From contig CAMTMC010000014.1 in assembly GCA_947073515.1 (NCBI GenBank), positions 1-50,277 on the forward strand: 50,277 nucleotides of DNA. Direction: 5' to 3'. The notes under the pieces are model-generated. The model saw only the letters and a program-made list of their open reading frames with translations, ran no database searches and was not told the DNA's origin. The translations under genes and the position numbers were made by a program. How positions within the stretch are numbered: position 1 is the first letter of the stretch; each line of letters begins with the position of its first letter. Positions 8,718 through 15,976 of this stretch are shown piece by piece. Source of the DNA: an uncultured bacterium. Its GTDB lineage: Bacteria; Bacillota; Clostridia; Oscillospirales; Oscillospiraceae.

Positions 8718-9632
8718 TTACCACTCTCTCGGCTTCAGTTTCAGGAACCGACGGAACTCCTCATTGCGCTCCTTCTGGCTGTCCCGCCCCAGGGACTCCA
8801 GATCCTTCAGGGGGTACTCCTGGCCGATCTGGGTATATTTGGGGGCGCCAAAGCCGTGGTAGGGGAGCAGCTCGCAGTCCGTCAGGTGGGGCAGCCGGGC
8901 CAGGAAATCCCGGATGGCCTCCAGATCCTCCGGGGAATCGTTGATCCCGGGGATCACCGGGGTGCGGACCACCAGGTCCACCTGGGGGAAGGAATGGGAC
9001 AGCCGCCTGAGATTCTCCAGGATCAGGGCATTGTCCACCCCCGCATACCGTTTGTGCTTCCCGGCGTCGATGAGCTTCACATCGAAGAAAATCAGGTCGC
9101 ACTGCCGGGCCACCTTCTCCAGGGCCTCCCAGGAGGCGAAGCCGGAGGTCTCAATGGCGGTATGGGTCCCCACACTGCGGTTCCGCCGGAGAAACTCCGC
9201 CACAAAATCCGCCTGCGCCAGGGGCTCTCCGCCGCTGACGGTGATCCCGCCGTTGGCCCGCCAGCCCCCCGGCCGCTTGGCCCGCCTTAGCAGCTCATCC
9301 ACCGTAAGATCCTCGCCGAAGATGTGCAGCGCCTTGGCGTAGCAGGTATCCACGCAGTGGAAGCAGTGGTCGCAGCTCTCATAGTCGATCCGCAGCGTCC
9401 CGTCCTCCTCCATCCGGATGGCCCCCCGCCGGCACTGGGAGATACAGGCCCCGCAGTGGATACACCGCATGGGGCTGTAGGCCAAATTCTTTTCGCTTCC
9501 CTGGGTCTCCGGGTTGGAGCACCACTGGCAGCGCAGCGGGCACCCCTTCATAAACACCAGCGTGCGGATATTCGGGCCGTCGTGGACACAGTAGTTTTGA
9601 ATATTCGTAATTCTGCCTGTCAGCTCGTTCAT
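8718..9632 (-). CDS. glycyl radical enzyme activating protein (radical SAM)
   Basis: A 304-residue radical SAM activase that would abstract a hydrogen from Gly795 of the adjacent GRE. It has the radical SAM motif CPLRCQWC near residue 30 and two ferredoxin-type cysteine clusters, CIHCGACISQC and CDHCFHCVDTC, typical of activases for dehydratase/lyase-type GREs rather than PFL itself. GGITVSGGEPLAQ is the SAM-binding GGE motif. I chose ATG at 9632 behind GAGGGAGAG; an in-frame GTG at 9650 would overlap the upstream gene. It lies 40 bases upstream of the GRE gene and 14 bases downstream of the amidohydrolase-like gene, clearly one operon. Confidence 0.95.
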   Translation of the reverse strand: MNELTGRITNIQNYCVHDGPNIRTLVFMKGCPLRCQWCSNPETQGSEKNLAYSPMRCIHCGACISQCRRGAIRMEEDGTLRIDYESCDHCFHCVDTCYAKALHIFGEDLTVDELLRRAKRPGGWRANGGITVSGGEPLAQADFVAEFLRRNRSVGTHTAIETSGFASWEALEKVARQCDLIFFDVKLIDAGKHKRYAGVDNALILENLRRLSHSFPQVDLVVRTPVIPGINDSPEDLEAIRDFLARLPHLTDCELLPYHGFGAPKYTQIGQEYPLKDLESLGRDSQKERNEEFRRFLKLKPREW

Positions 9633-9646
9633 ACTCTCTCCCTCTC

Positions 9647-10492
9647 TCACTCAAGCCCGAGCAGCCGGGCGGCGTTGTGGTAGAGCAGGTCGTCCAGCCG
9701 CTCCTCCAAAATTCCGGACTTTGTGAAGTAGTCGATACCCGCCTGGAAGGGGACGAAGGGGTAGGCCGTACCGAACAGGAACCGGTCCCGCAGGGTGTAG
9801 TTGGCGGCGGTGACGTAGTCCTGCCAACCGGGGAAATTCACCATGTACATATCGGGGGAGACATAGACATTGGGGCGCCGCCAGGCCACGTGGAGCATCT
9901 GCGTCACCCAGGGCCAGCCGCCATGGGAGACCACTAGCTTCAGCTTGGGGAAGGCGGCGGCCACGTGGTCCACCGCAAGGGGGTTGGAGTAGCTCACGTC
10001 AGGACCGGCGTTGGCGCCGTTCATCAGGATGACAGGGACGCCGCTGCTTTGGCACAGGTCATAGACGGGGTGGATCCGCTGATCGTCGGCATACAGCGGC
10101 TCGCTGAGCATCCCTGCCTCCATGATCACGCCGGTAAAGCCGCCTTTCACAGCCAGCCGCTCAATTTCGGCCAGCGCCCCCTGCCCCTCCAGGGGATCGA
10201 CGCCCATAAATCCCAGGAAGCGCCCCGGGTCCAGATCAATAAAATGCTGTACATCCCGGTTATCCACCATGCCGTAGCTGGGGTTGGTCTTTCTTGCGGG
10301 GATGACAGCCCTCTCAATCCCCGCCTCGTCCATCTCCCGCACCATCAGCTCCACTGACCCCTGCCGGGCGGCCTCTGGCAGATACACTCCCATCCGCTGG
10401 CACACAAATTCCGTCCGCTTCAAATCCAAGTAAGGGACCGCCTTCAAAAAACTTCCGTAGGGGGGCCGCACCCGAAAATCAATCACCTTCAC
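9647..10492 (-). CDS. amidohydrolase-2-like TIM-barrel protein lacking most metal ligands
   Basis: A 281-residue protein with the PF04909 (ACMSD/amidohydrolase-related) fold pattern: IDFRVRPP at the start, LMNGANAGPD in the middle, VVSHGGWPW at 187-195 and FLFGTAYPF at 238-246. Canonical members bind metal through HxH, two further histidines and a late Asp. Here HxH is R7-V8-R9, the first single His position reads M157-N158, and the Asp of GTDYP is Ala243; only His190 remains. It may be a metal-free lyase or decarboxylase, or a binding protein. Start GTG at 10492 behind GCGGAGG is preferred over a TTG 21 bases upstream. It is the first gene of the GRE operon, so probably processes the GRE substrate or product. 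Confidence 0.82.
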   Translation of the reverse strand: MKVIDFRVRPPYGSFLKAVPYLDLKRTEFVCQRMGVYLPEAARQGSVELMVREMDEAGIERAVIPARKTNPSYGMVDNRDVQHFIDLDPGRFLGFMGVDPLEGQGALAEIERLAVKGGFTGVIMEAGMLSEPLYADDQRIHPVYDLCQSSGVPVILMNGANAGPDVSYSNPLAVDHVAAAFPKLKLVVSHGGWPWVTQMLHVAWRRPNVYVSPDMYMVNFPGWQDYVTAANYTLRDRFLFGTAYPFVPFQAGIDYFTKSGILEERLDDLLYHNAARLLGLE

Positions 10493-10545
10493 TATACTCA
10501 GCCTCCGCGTCAAATTGTGTTCGCTGGTTCTGTTCTTAGGCTATC

Positions 10546-10582
10546 ATCACAAAATATAAATATCAATAACCGTTTTTGTGAT
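10546..10582. promoter_or_regulatory. inverted repeat, candidate operator
   Basis: ATCACAAAA at 10546-10554 and TTTTGTGAT at 10574-10582 are exact reverse complements separated by 19 bases, lying between the divergent start codons. Confidence 0.45.
10558..10566 (+). promoter_or_regulatory. AAATATCAA motif, copy 1
   Basis: One of four exact copies of a 9-mer found in the regulatory spacers of this island (others at 13052-13060 inverted, 13726-13734 and 13755-13763). Candidate shared operator. Confidence 0.3.
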
Positions 10583-10764
10583 AAATTTATCATTTCTTGT
10601 GATTTCGCTTCTAAAGCCGCCCCAGCCTTGCGTCGCGCCTCCTTCCAGGATAGAGCAAGAAATGACGTATTTTGGGCAAAAAGCAGCCTTTGCTTTCAGA
10701 GCGTGCGATTTTATAATTATAAGCAATCACTTGGATCCCCGCTGGGATGGAAAGGCGGTTCCCC

Positions 10765-11616
10765 ATGTTCCAAATCTATTTTGAGATCCGATTCCTTCCA
10801 AAGGCGGAGGCGGAGATCACCCAATACCACTTCCACAATGAGATTGAGTTTCTCATCCCCATCACCCCGGGCGGGCAGCTCTGGATTGAAAACTCCATCT
10901 ACAACCTCCAGCCGGGCACCCTCTTTATGATTGATGAACATCTTCTTCACCATCAGTCCAACTCAGCTGTCCCCTATGACCGCTATGTGCTCCATGTCTC
11001 CTCGGAGGAGCTGGAGAAGTGTTCTTCCCCGGCCACGGACTTCCTCTCCTGTGTGACCCGCGCCCCCCGGGCCATCAATATCCAGCCCCGGTTCCCCCAG
11101 ATCCTGGACTGCCTGAAGGCGCTGGCCTCCCCTCCCACCGGGGAGTTTGGCGGGGAGGTCAGCCGGTCCATCCATTTCCTGTCCTTCCTGCTGGAGGTAT
11201 GCCGCCTGTTGGACAAGGTCACCGAGGTCTATGAAGTGTCCAGCGACACCGCCGCCCTCCGGATTCTGAAGATTCAGAAGTACATCCAGAACAACTGTAC
11301 CCGCCGCCTTTCGCTGGACGAGATCGCCACAGAGTTTTATATCAGCAAATACCACCTGTGCCATCTGTTCAAGGAGACTACCCACTACTCCGTGGTAGAA
11401 TTTGTCAACTACTGCCGGATCACCCGGGCCTGCAAGCTTTTGCGCGGGCGCATCCCGCCCAGCCAAGTGGGGGAGGCTGTGGGCTTCCAGAGTGATATCC
11501 AGTTTACCCGTATCTTCAAGCGCTGGATTGGGGTAACCCCCGCCGCCTACTACCGGAAGTACGCTTCCACCTCCTATATTGGGCGCTCCGCCTCCTCCAA
11601 GCGGCCCGGCGTGTAG
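10765..11616 (+). CDS. AraC-family transcriptional regulator with N-terminal cupin
   Basis: About 283 residues. The N-terminal part (QYHFHNEIEFLIPI, then LQPGTLFMIDEHLLHH) is an effector-binding cupin of the AraC type. The C-terminal 100 residues form the double helix-turn-helix domain: LSLDEIATEFYISKYHLCHLFKE and the second motif VGEAVGFQSDIQFTRIFKRWIGVTPAAYY. It is transcribed divergently from the GRE operon and lies 58 bases upstream of the CoA-transferase, so it probably senses the pathway substrate and activates both sides. I prefer ATG at 10765, spaced six bases from GGAAAGGCGG; an ATG at 10747 is the alternative. Confidence 0.9.
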   Translation: MFQIYFEIRFLPKAEAEITQYHFHNEIEFLIPITPGGQLWIENSIYNLQPGTLFMIDEHLLHHQSNSAVPYDRYVLHVSSEELEKCSSPATDFLSCVTRAPRAINIQPRFPQILDCLKALASPPTGEFGGEVSRSIHFLSFLLEVCRLLDKVTEVYEVSSDTAALRILKIQKYIQNNCTRRLSLDEIATEFYISKYHLCHLFKETTHYSVVEFVNYCRITRACKLLRGRIPPSQVGEAVGFQSDIQFTRIFKRWIGVTPAAYYRKYASTSYIGRSASSKRPGV

Positions 11617-11674
11617 CGTTCTTGCCCCCTCTGCCCCGGCAGAACATCCTATTACAAAAGGGAGAGATTCCTCT

Positions 11675-12994
11675 ATGCTGGAACAATTCAAGGAAAAATT
11701 TGTATCGCCGGAGGTGGCCGCCAAGGCGGTCCGGTCCGGCGACTGGGTAGACTATGGCTTTGGCGGCGGTTTCCCGGAGCTGATGGACCGGGCCCTGGCC
11801 GCCCGGAAGGGGGAGGTCACCGATGTGAAGATCCGGGGCGGCCTGGTGATCCGCCCCCGCATCGAGGTGGTGGAGCAGGACCCGGAGCAGTCCTCCTTCT
11901 CCTACTACAGCTGGCACATCGGGGATTATGAGCGCAGGCTGCAAAGCCAGGGTCTTGTGAAATTCATGCCTATGATCCTCCGCTTCCTCCCCGACCTGTA
12001 CCGTTTCCACATCAAGGTGGACGTGGCCTTTGTCCCGGTCTCCAGGCCAGACGACCGGGGCTACTGCGGCCTGGGCATCTCCAACTACGCCTGGCGGGTG
12101 ATTTTTGAGAACGCCCGCACGGTGGTTTTTGAGATCAACGAGCGTCTGCCTACCCTCCAGGGGGTGGACGGCTCCCACCGGGTCCACCTGTCCGAGGCCG
12201 ACTACATCGTGGAGGGGGAGCACGAACCCCTGCCTGTCCGGGGCTACAAGGCTCCCTCCTCCACCGACATCCAGATCGCTAAAAACGTGGTAGCCGAGAT
12301 CCCTGACGGCGCCGTGCTGTCTCTGGGGGTGGGCGGCGTCCCCTTCACCGTGGCCCAGATGCTGGCAGAGTCCGGCCTCAGCGACCTGGGATGCCACACC
12401 GGCACCATCAGCGACGCCTTCCTGGCCCTCCATCGGGCGGGCAAGCTGACCAACCGGCGCAAGGAGATTGACGCTGGCCGCTCCACCTGGAATCTGGCTA
12501 TGGGCTCTCAGGAGCTGTACGACTGGATCGCCGCCGAGCCCCAGCTTTTCCGGCCCGGCGACGTGGATTACGTCCACTCACCCGAACGGATGGCAAAAAT
12601 GAGCAATTTTATCAGCATCAACGGCGGCGTTCAGCTGGACCTGACGGGCCAGGAGAACGCCGAGACCGCCGGCACCCGGCAGCTGTCCGGGACCGGCGGC
12701 CAGCTGGACTTTCTGGAGGGGGCTTACCGCTCCAAGGGCGGTAAGGGCTTCATCTGCGTCAACTCCTCCCGGGTAACCAAGGACGGGGAACGTAAAAGCA
12801 ATATCGTCCCCTTCATCTCCGGCGGCAGCACAGTCTCCGCCCCCCGGACCATGATCCAGTATGTGGCCACCGAGTACGGCGTGGTCAAGCTGTCCGGCCT
12901 CACCCTCCGGGAGCGGGCCCAGGCCATGATCTCCATCGCCCACCCGGATTTCCGGGATGAGCTGGCGGAATACGCTCAGGAAAACTTTAAATGA
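11675..12994 (+). CDS. acetyl-CoA hydrolase/transferase family CoA-transferase
   Basis: A 439-residue protein of the Cat1/4-hydroxybutyrate CoA-transferase family. Visible family blocks: GDWVDYGFGGGFPELMDRAL near the start, PDGAVLSLGVGGVPFTVAQML near 210-230, the LTGQENAETAG segment and SGTGGQLDFLEGAYRSKGGK toward the end, where this family moves CoA through a glutamyl thioester. Such enzymes swap CoA between an acyl-CoA and acetate or another acid, saving the thioester bond. Start: ATG at 11675 after GGGAGAG. Placed between araC and the XRE regulator, upstream of an acylating aldehyde dehydrogenase that would produce an acyl-CoA; the two probably act in series. Acyl substrate not determined. 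Confidence 0.9.
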   Translation: MLEQFKEKFVSPEVAAKAVRSGDWVDYGFGGGFPELMDRALAARKGEVTDVKIRGGLVIRPRIEVVEQDPEQSSFSYYSWHIGDYERRLQSQGLVKFMPMILRFLPDLYRFHIKVDVAFVPVSRPDDRGYCGLGISNYAWRVIFENARTVVFEINERLPTLQGVDGSHRVHLSEADYIVEGEHEPLPVRGYKAPSSTDIQIAKNVVAEIPDGAVLSLGVGGVPFTVAQMLAESGLSDLGCHTGTISDAFLALHRAGKLTNRRKEIDAGRSTWNLAMGSQELYDWIAAEPQLFRPGDVDYVHSPERMAKMSNFISINGGVQLDLTGQENAETAGTRQLSGTGGQLDFLEGAYRSKGGKGFICVNSSRVTKDGERKSNIVPFISGGSTVSAPRTMIQYVATEYGVVKLSGLTLRERAQAMISIAHPDFRDELAEYAQENFK

Positions 12995-13002
12995 GTCCAG
13001 TA

Positions 13003-13038
13003 GGACAGACGAGGCGCATTGACTAGGCTGTCTCTTTT
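13003..13038 (+). terminator. weak terminator-like hairpin after the CoA-transferase
   Basis: GGACAG at 13003-13008 pairs with CTGTCT at 13028-13033 around a 19-base loop and is followed by CTTTTTA. The short stem and long loop make this a tentative call. Confidence 0.3.
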
Positions 13039-13051
13039 TAGAGAAAGTTTT

Positions 13052-13060
13052 TTGATATTT
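13052..13060 (-). promoter_or_regulatory. AAATATCAA motif, copy 2 (inverted)
   Basis: TTGATATTT on the plus strand, 14 bases upstream of the -35 box of the XRE-cupin gene. A placement suited to autoregulation. Confidence 0.35.
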
Positions 13061-13073
13061 GTAAAATTTTTTA

Positions 13074-13102
13074 TTGACAAATGGGCTGAGCAAGTATATC
13101 CT
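13074..13102 (+). promoter_or_regulatory. promoter of the XRE-cupin regulator
   Basis: A perfect -35 box TTGACA at 13074-13079, 17 bases of spacer, then TATCCT at 13097-13102. It lies 34 bases upstream of the ATG in an AT-rich region. Confidence 0.6.
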
Positions 13103-13135
13103 TAAAATACATAAAGAAGCGAAGGAAGGATTATT

Positions 13136-13672
13136 ATGACCCTGGGAGCGCAGTTGAAATCAGCCCGTGAGAACAAAAACTTTACTTTGAAGCAGCTCTC
13201 CGACATCTCTGGCCTGTCCATCGGTTTCATTAGCCAGGTCGAGCGGGGCCAGACTGACCCCTCTATCTCATCCCTCAAGCGGTTGGCTGAGTCTCTAGGG
13301 GTGAAAATGCGTGACCTCTTCGACCAGGATTCCATCGCCCATACCATGGTCAAAAAAGGGACGGGAGTCCTTCTAAGAGTCAATGGTTCCATCAGCTGCG
13401 AATTGCTGGCCTCCTCCCTCAACAAGGTGATGGAGCCTATGATCAAGACCATCCTCCCTGGAGGAGAGAGCGGTCTGGTAGACCCTCACACCGGCGAGGA
13501 ATTTATCTGGATTATTGAAGGTTCTCTGCAGATTCTCCTGGGCGACAAGAAGTATACCCTGGAGGAAGGCGATAGTTTCTATTTTTGTTCCGACCAGACC
13601 CACGCTTGGAAAAACACCGGGAGCCAGATCTGCCGCGCCATGTGGATTCTGACTCCGCCCTCGTATAGTTGA
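13136..13672 (+). CDS. XRE-family regulator with C-terminal cupin domain
   Basis: A 178-residue protein. Residues 5-60 are a Cro/XRE helix-turn-helix (FTLKQLSDISGLSIGFISQVERG and SISSLKRLAESLGV). Residues 95-175 form a small cupin barrel (GEEFIWIIEGSLQILLG, LEEGDSFYF, QTHAWKNTG). This XRE-cupin architecture is common for regulators of catabolic or polyamine genes that sense a small ligand. It has its own promoter, an AGGAAGGA ribosome site and its own terminator, and sits between the CoA-transferase and the aldehyde dehydrogenase. AAATATCAA motifs lie on both sides of it, making these its likely operators. Confidence 0.92.
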   Translation: MTLGAQLKSARENKNFTLKQLSDISGLSIGFISQVERGQTDPSISSLKRLAESLGVKMRDLFDQDSIAHTMVKKGTGVLLRVNGSISCELLASSLNKVMEPMIKTILPGGESGLVDPHTGEEFIWIIEGSLQILLGDKKYTLEEGDSFYFCSDQTHAWKNTGSQICRAMWILTPPSYS

Positions 13673-13680
13673 GGTGGCAA

Positions 13681-13708
13681 AAATGCATTCTCAGAGAGTG
13701 CATTTTTT
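13681..13708 (+). terminator. rho-independent terminator of the XRE-cupin gene
   Basis: An 11-bp stem (AAATGCATTCT / AGAGTGCATTT, one G-T pair), three-base loop, then a run of six T at 13103-13108 shifted into the stem end (13703-13708). Nine bases after the stop codon. Confidence 0.75.
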
Positions 13709-13725
13709 GTGGCGATAAATTTTAT

Positions 13726-13734
13726 AAATATCAA
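13726..13734 (+). promoter_or_regulatory. AAATATCAA motif, copy 3
   Basis: Exact copy in the very AT-rich leader of the aldehyde dehydrogenase gene, 56 bases upstream of its ATG. Copy 4 is 29 bases further on. Confidence 0.35.
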
Positions 13735-13754
13735 AATTTTTATTTAAATATAAA

Positions 13755-13763
13755 AAATATCAA
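13755..13763 (+). promoter_or_regulatory. AAATATCAA motif, copy 4
   Basis: Exact copy 27 bases upstream of the aldehyde dehydrogenase ATG. The 29-base centre-to-centre distance to copy 3 (about 2.8 helical turns) would put both on roughly the same DNA face. Confidence 0.35.
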
Positions 13764-13789
13764 CAAATTATATTGAGGAGGAAACGACC

Positions 13790-15157
13790 ATGGAGACTAA
13801 GGAATATCTAACCCAGCTTGTGGCCACCGCCCGGGTGGCCCAGAAAGAGTTTGAGACCTATCCCCAGGAGAAGGTGGACGCCGCCTGCCGGGCCATCGCC
13901 AAGGCGGTCTATGACAACGCCGAGATGCTGGCCCACATGGCCGTGGATGAGACCCGCATGGGCAATTATGAGAACAAGATTGCCAAGTGCCGGGGTAAGT
14001 CCAAAACAGTCTGGCTGCGGATGAAGGGGAAGAAGAGCCGGGGCATCATCGAGTGGGACGAGGAGCTGCGGGTGGCCAAGGTGGCCAAGCCAATTGGTGT
14101 GATCGGCGCTGTGACGCCTACCACCAACCCGGTGATCACTGTCATGCACAACAGCGCCTGCAGCCTGAAGTGCGGCAACGCCATCATTATCTGCCCTCAT
14201 CCCCGGGCCAAGGGCGTGGGCGTGAAGACGGTGGAACTGATGAACGCCGAGCTGGACAAACTGAATATGCCCAGGAACCTGATCCAGATTATCCCTGAGC
14301 CCACGATGGAACTGTCTGCCGGCCTGATGGGCGTCGTGGACCTGTGTATCTGCACGGGCGGCCCCGGGATGGTCCACGCCGCTTACTCCTCCGGCAAGCC
14401 GGCGATCGGCGTCGGGCCGGGTAACGTCCAGGTCATGGTGGATCGGGATGTGGATATCTCGGAGGTGGCCGAGATGGTGGTCACCGGCCGCTCCTTCGAT
14501 AATGGTGTGCTGTGTACCTGCGAGCAGAACGTCATCTGCCCCAGAGAGAAGAAGGGGGAGATGCTGGCCGCCCTCCAGTCCAGCGGCGCCTTCCTGGTGG
14601 AGAGGGAGGAGGATGTCAATAAGCTCCGGGACTGCGTGTTCCCTGGCGGCATCCTGAACAAGGACGTGGTGGGAGCCAAACCCCATGCTATTGGCGAGAT
14701 GGCCGGCCTTGGGATCCCCGAGGAGGCCCGGGTGATCGTCTCTTTGACCCGGGGCTACGCCTATGACGACCCCCTGGCCAAGGAGAAGCTGTTCCCTGTC
14801 TTGGCCTTTTTTGAGTACGATAAGTGGGAGGACGCTGTGGAGATTGCCAGGGCCAACCTGGAGATGGAGGGCCTCGGCCACAGCTGTGTGATTCACTCAA
14901 ACACCAAGGAGCACATTGAGTATGTGCCGGCCCGGGTCAACGTCTCCCGTTACCTGGTCAACCAGGTGGGCGGAACCGGCCTGGGCGGCGCTATGGACAA
15001 CGGCCTGAACCCGACCACCACCCTGGGCTGCGGCTCCTGGGGCGGCGGGAGCATCAGTGAGAACCTGTACTTCCACAATCTGATGAACGTCAGCCGTGTG
15101 GCCTATAAGCTGCCAGCCGACAAGCAGCCTACCGACGAGGAGATCTGGGCGGAATAA
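13790..15157 (+). CDS. CoA-acylating aldehyde dehydrogenase
   Basis: A 455-residue aldehyde dehydrogenase of the acylating group (EutE/PduP/SauS/AdhE N-domain type). The nucleotide-binding part has PIGVIGAVTPTTNP and the CPHPRAK block; the catalytic cysteine is Cys242 in SFDNGVLCTCEQN, with GIGVGPGN-like glycine loops before it (AIGVGPGNVQV). It would convert an aldehyde, CoA and NAD(P)+ to acyl-CoA. Acetaldehyde, propionaldehyde or sulfoacetaldehyde are all possible; SauS, the sulfoacetaldehyde enzyme, belongs to the same group. GAGGAGGAAAC precedes the ATG. It stands alone between two terminators, with two candidate operators in its leader, and probably takes the aldehyde made by the GRE and feeds the CoA-transferase. 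Confidence 0.92.
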   Translation: METKEYLTQLVATARVAQKEFETYPQEKVDAACRAIAKAVYDNAEMLAHMAVDETRMGNYENKIAKCRGKSKTVWLRMKGKKSRGIIEWDEELRVAKVAKPIGVIGAVTPTTNPVITVMHNSACSLKCGNAIIICPHPRAKGVGVKTVELMNAELDKLNMPRNLIQIIPEPTMELSAGLMGVVDLCICTGGPGMVHAAYSSGKPAIGVGPGNVQVMVDRDVDISEVAEMVVTGRSFDNGVLCTCEQNVICPREKKGEMLAALQSSGAFLVEREEDVNKLRDCVFPGGILNKDVVGAKPHAIGEMAGLGIPEEARVIVSLTRGYAYDDPLAKEKLFPVLAFFEYDKWEDAVEIARANLEMEGLGHSCVIHSNTKEHIEYVPARVNVSRYLVNQVGGTGLGGAMDNGLNPTTTLGCGSWGGGSISENLYFHNLMNVSRVAYKLPADKQPTDEEIWAE

Positions 15158-15165
15158 AAAGAGCA

Positions 15166-15198
15166 GAACGCGCGGACATAGGTTGTGCCCGCGCGTTC
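15166..15198. terminator. hairpin terminator after the aldehyde dehydrogenase
   Basis: A 10-bp perfect GC-rich stem, GAACGCGCGG (15166-15175) and CCGCGCGTTC (15189-15198). The U-run (CTCTTTTTATT) lies on the minus-strand side, so it may also stop leftward transcription out of the decayed region. Confidence 0.6.
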
Positions 15199-15541
15199 CG
15201 TATGCTGGCGGTCCCTGGTTATCTTCCGCCATAAAAGCAGGTCCAATTTTCCCTGTGATGTAAGTGTTACAACCATTAAAATGGTGATACCGCAGAGAAG
15301 AAACTCAGAGCTATCAGGAGCTTCCGTTTTATGCAGCCTCCTCCTTTCCGTGCTAAGTCGATGCTCAGCCACTTGTCACAGAATAGCTCAGGAGGTTGCC
15401 GCTCCGTGCGTCTGCGGTTTCGTCATTCGCCCGCAACCTGTCGTATAATACTATATTGCGGCCAACTTTCAAAGTTGGTCGCTTCTTTTTACCACCTCCG
15501 CCATCGTTTGTGATGGATTCCAATGTAATTTCCTTAACACA
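15199..15541. other. gene-free junction between the catabolic island and the decayed region
   Basis: About 340 bases that are more AT-rich than the flanks. Apart from the hairpin at 15458-15490 I see nothing I can name. A minus-strand open stretch here (with VVTLTSQGKLDLLLWRK) looks like mobile-element coding debris, but it has no ATG next to its good ribosome site and I cannot assign it. Confidence 0.4.
15458..15490 (+). terminator. rho-independent terminator/attenuator
   Basis: GCGGCCAACTTT (15458-15469) pairs with AAAGTTGGTCGC (15471-15482), then TTCTTTTT. TATAAT-like sequence lies just upstream, so it may be an attenuator left from a mobile element. Confidence 0.6.
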
Positions 15542-15976
15542 TCAGCAGATAGACAGCAAGCGGGGCATATCCAATTCAAGGACAAGTTCATCCCGGTCAT
15601 CACATGAATATACGCTTTGAATGAGCTGCTTGGCAAAAGAGCCGGAATCTTGACGGGAATGGAGTGTTTCGACCACCAAAACGGATTCTACTAAAAATCC
15701 AATCCCGGTGTTTTCAAGGATAAGCAGGCTGTGATTTGCGGGTCTGCTGTCGGATGTCCGCTCCAAACCAAGCAGACGCCCTATATCGACTATGCTGATA
15801 TTTTTTCTGTGTATGGGATACACGCCGATAATGTAATCTGGAAAGCACAAAACTGCGGTAGTCTTTCCTGTCAAGGGTTCTACCCATGTGACATATTGAA
15901 CGGGAATCGAATAGAGATCACCGCCTTGATAGACCCGAAAGAGTATGCTGCGCTGGAGTTCTCCTTCCTCATACAT
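15542..15976 (-). CDS. single-domain CheW-like protein
   Basis: A 144-residue protein with the CheW/CheA regulatory-domain pattern: ILFRVYQGGDLYSIPVQYV at the start, then VLCFPDYIIGVYPIHRKNISIVDIGRLLGL, where the conserved 'G.....R....v.D....L' core is clear, and LLILENTGIGFLVESV later. CheW couples chemoreceptors to CheA, but orphan CheW-like proteins also occur in non-motile gut Firmicutes. No cheA or receptor gene is in the window. The ATG at 15976 overlaps the end of the cytidylate-kinase-like pseudogene by eight bases, suggesting translational coupling in the ancestral operon. The frame itself is intact; function in this decayed setting is doubtful. Confidence 0.75.
   Translation of the reverse strand: MYEEGELQRSILFRVYQGGDLYSIPVQYVTWVEPLTGKTTAVLCFPDYIIGVYPIHRKNISIVDIGRLLGLERTSDSRPANHSLLILENTGIGFLVESVLVVETLHSRQDSGSFAKQLIQSVYSCDDRDELVLELDMPRLLSIC

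Larger units (their letters stand above)
10493..10764. promoter_or_regulatory. divergent promoter region between GRE operon and araC
   Basis: A 272-base spacer between divergent operons, much more AT-rich than its flanks. It contains ATCACAAAA (10546-10554) facing TTTTGTGAT (10574-10582), a further CTTGTGAT near 10595-10602, and one copy of AAATATCAA. These are plausible operators for the AraC regulator or a global regulator. I could not fix a -35/-10 pair with confidence. Confidence 0.5.

Noticed and set aside
11516..14896. Long minus-strand open frames over the CoA-transferase and aldehyde dehydrogenase genes
   Set aside because: They oppose well-supported enzymes, have no ribosome sites and show no domain-like sequence.
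15199..15541. Plus-strand genes in the junction spacer
   Set aside because: The short frames lack ribosome sites and recognisable sequence, and cross a terminator hairpin.
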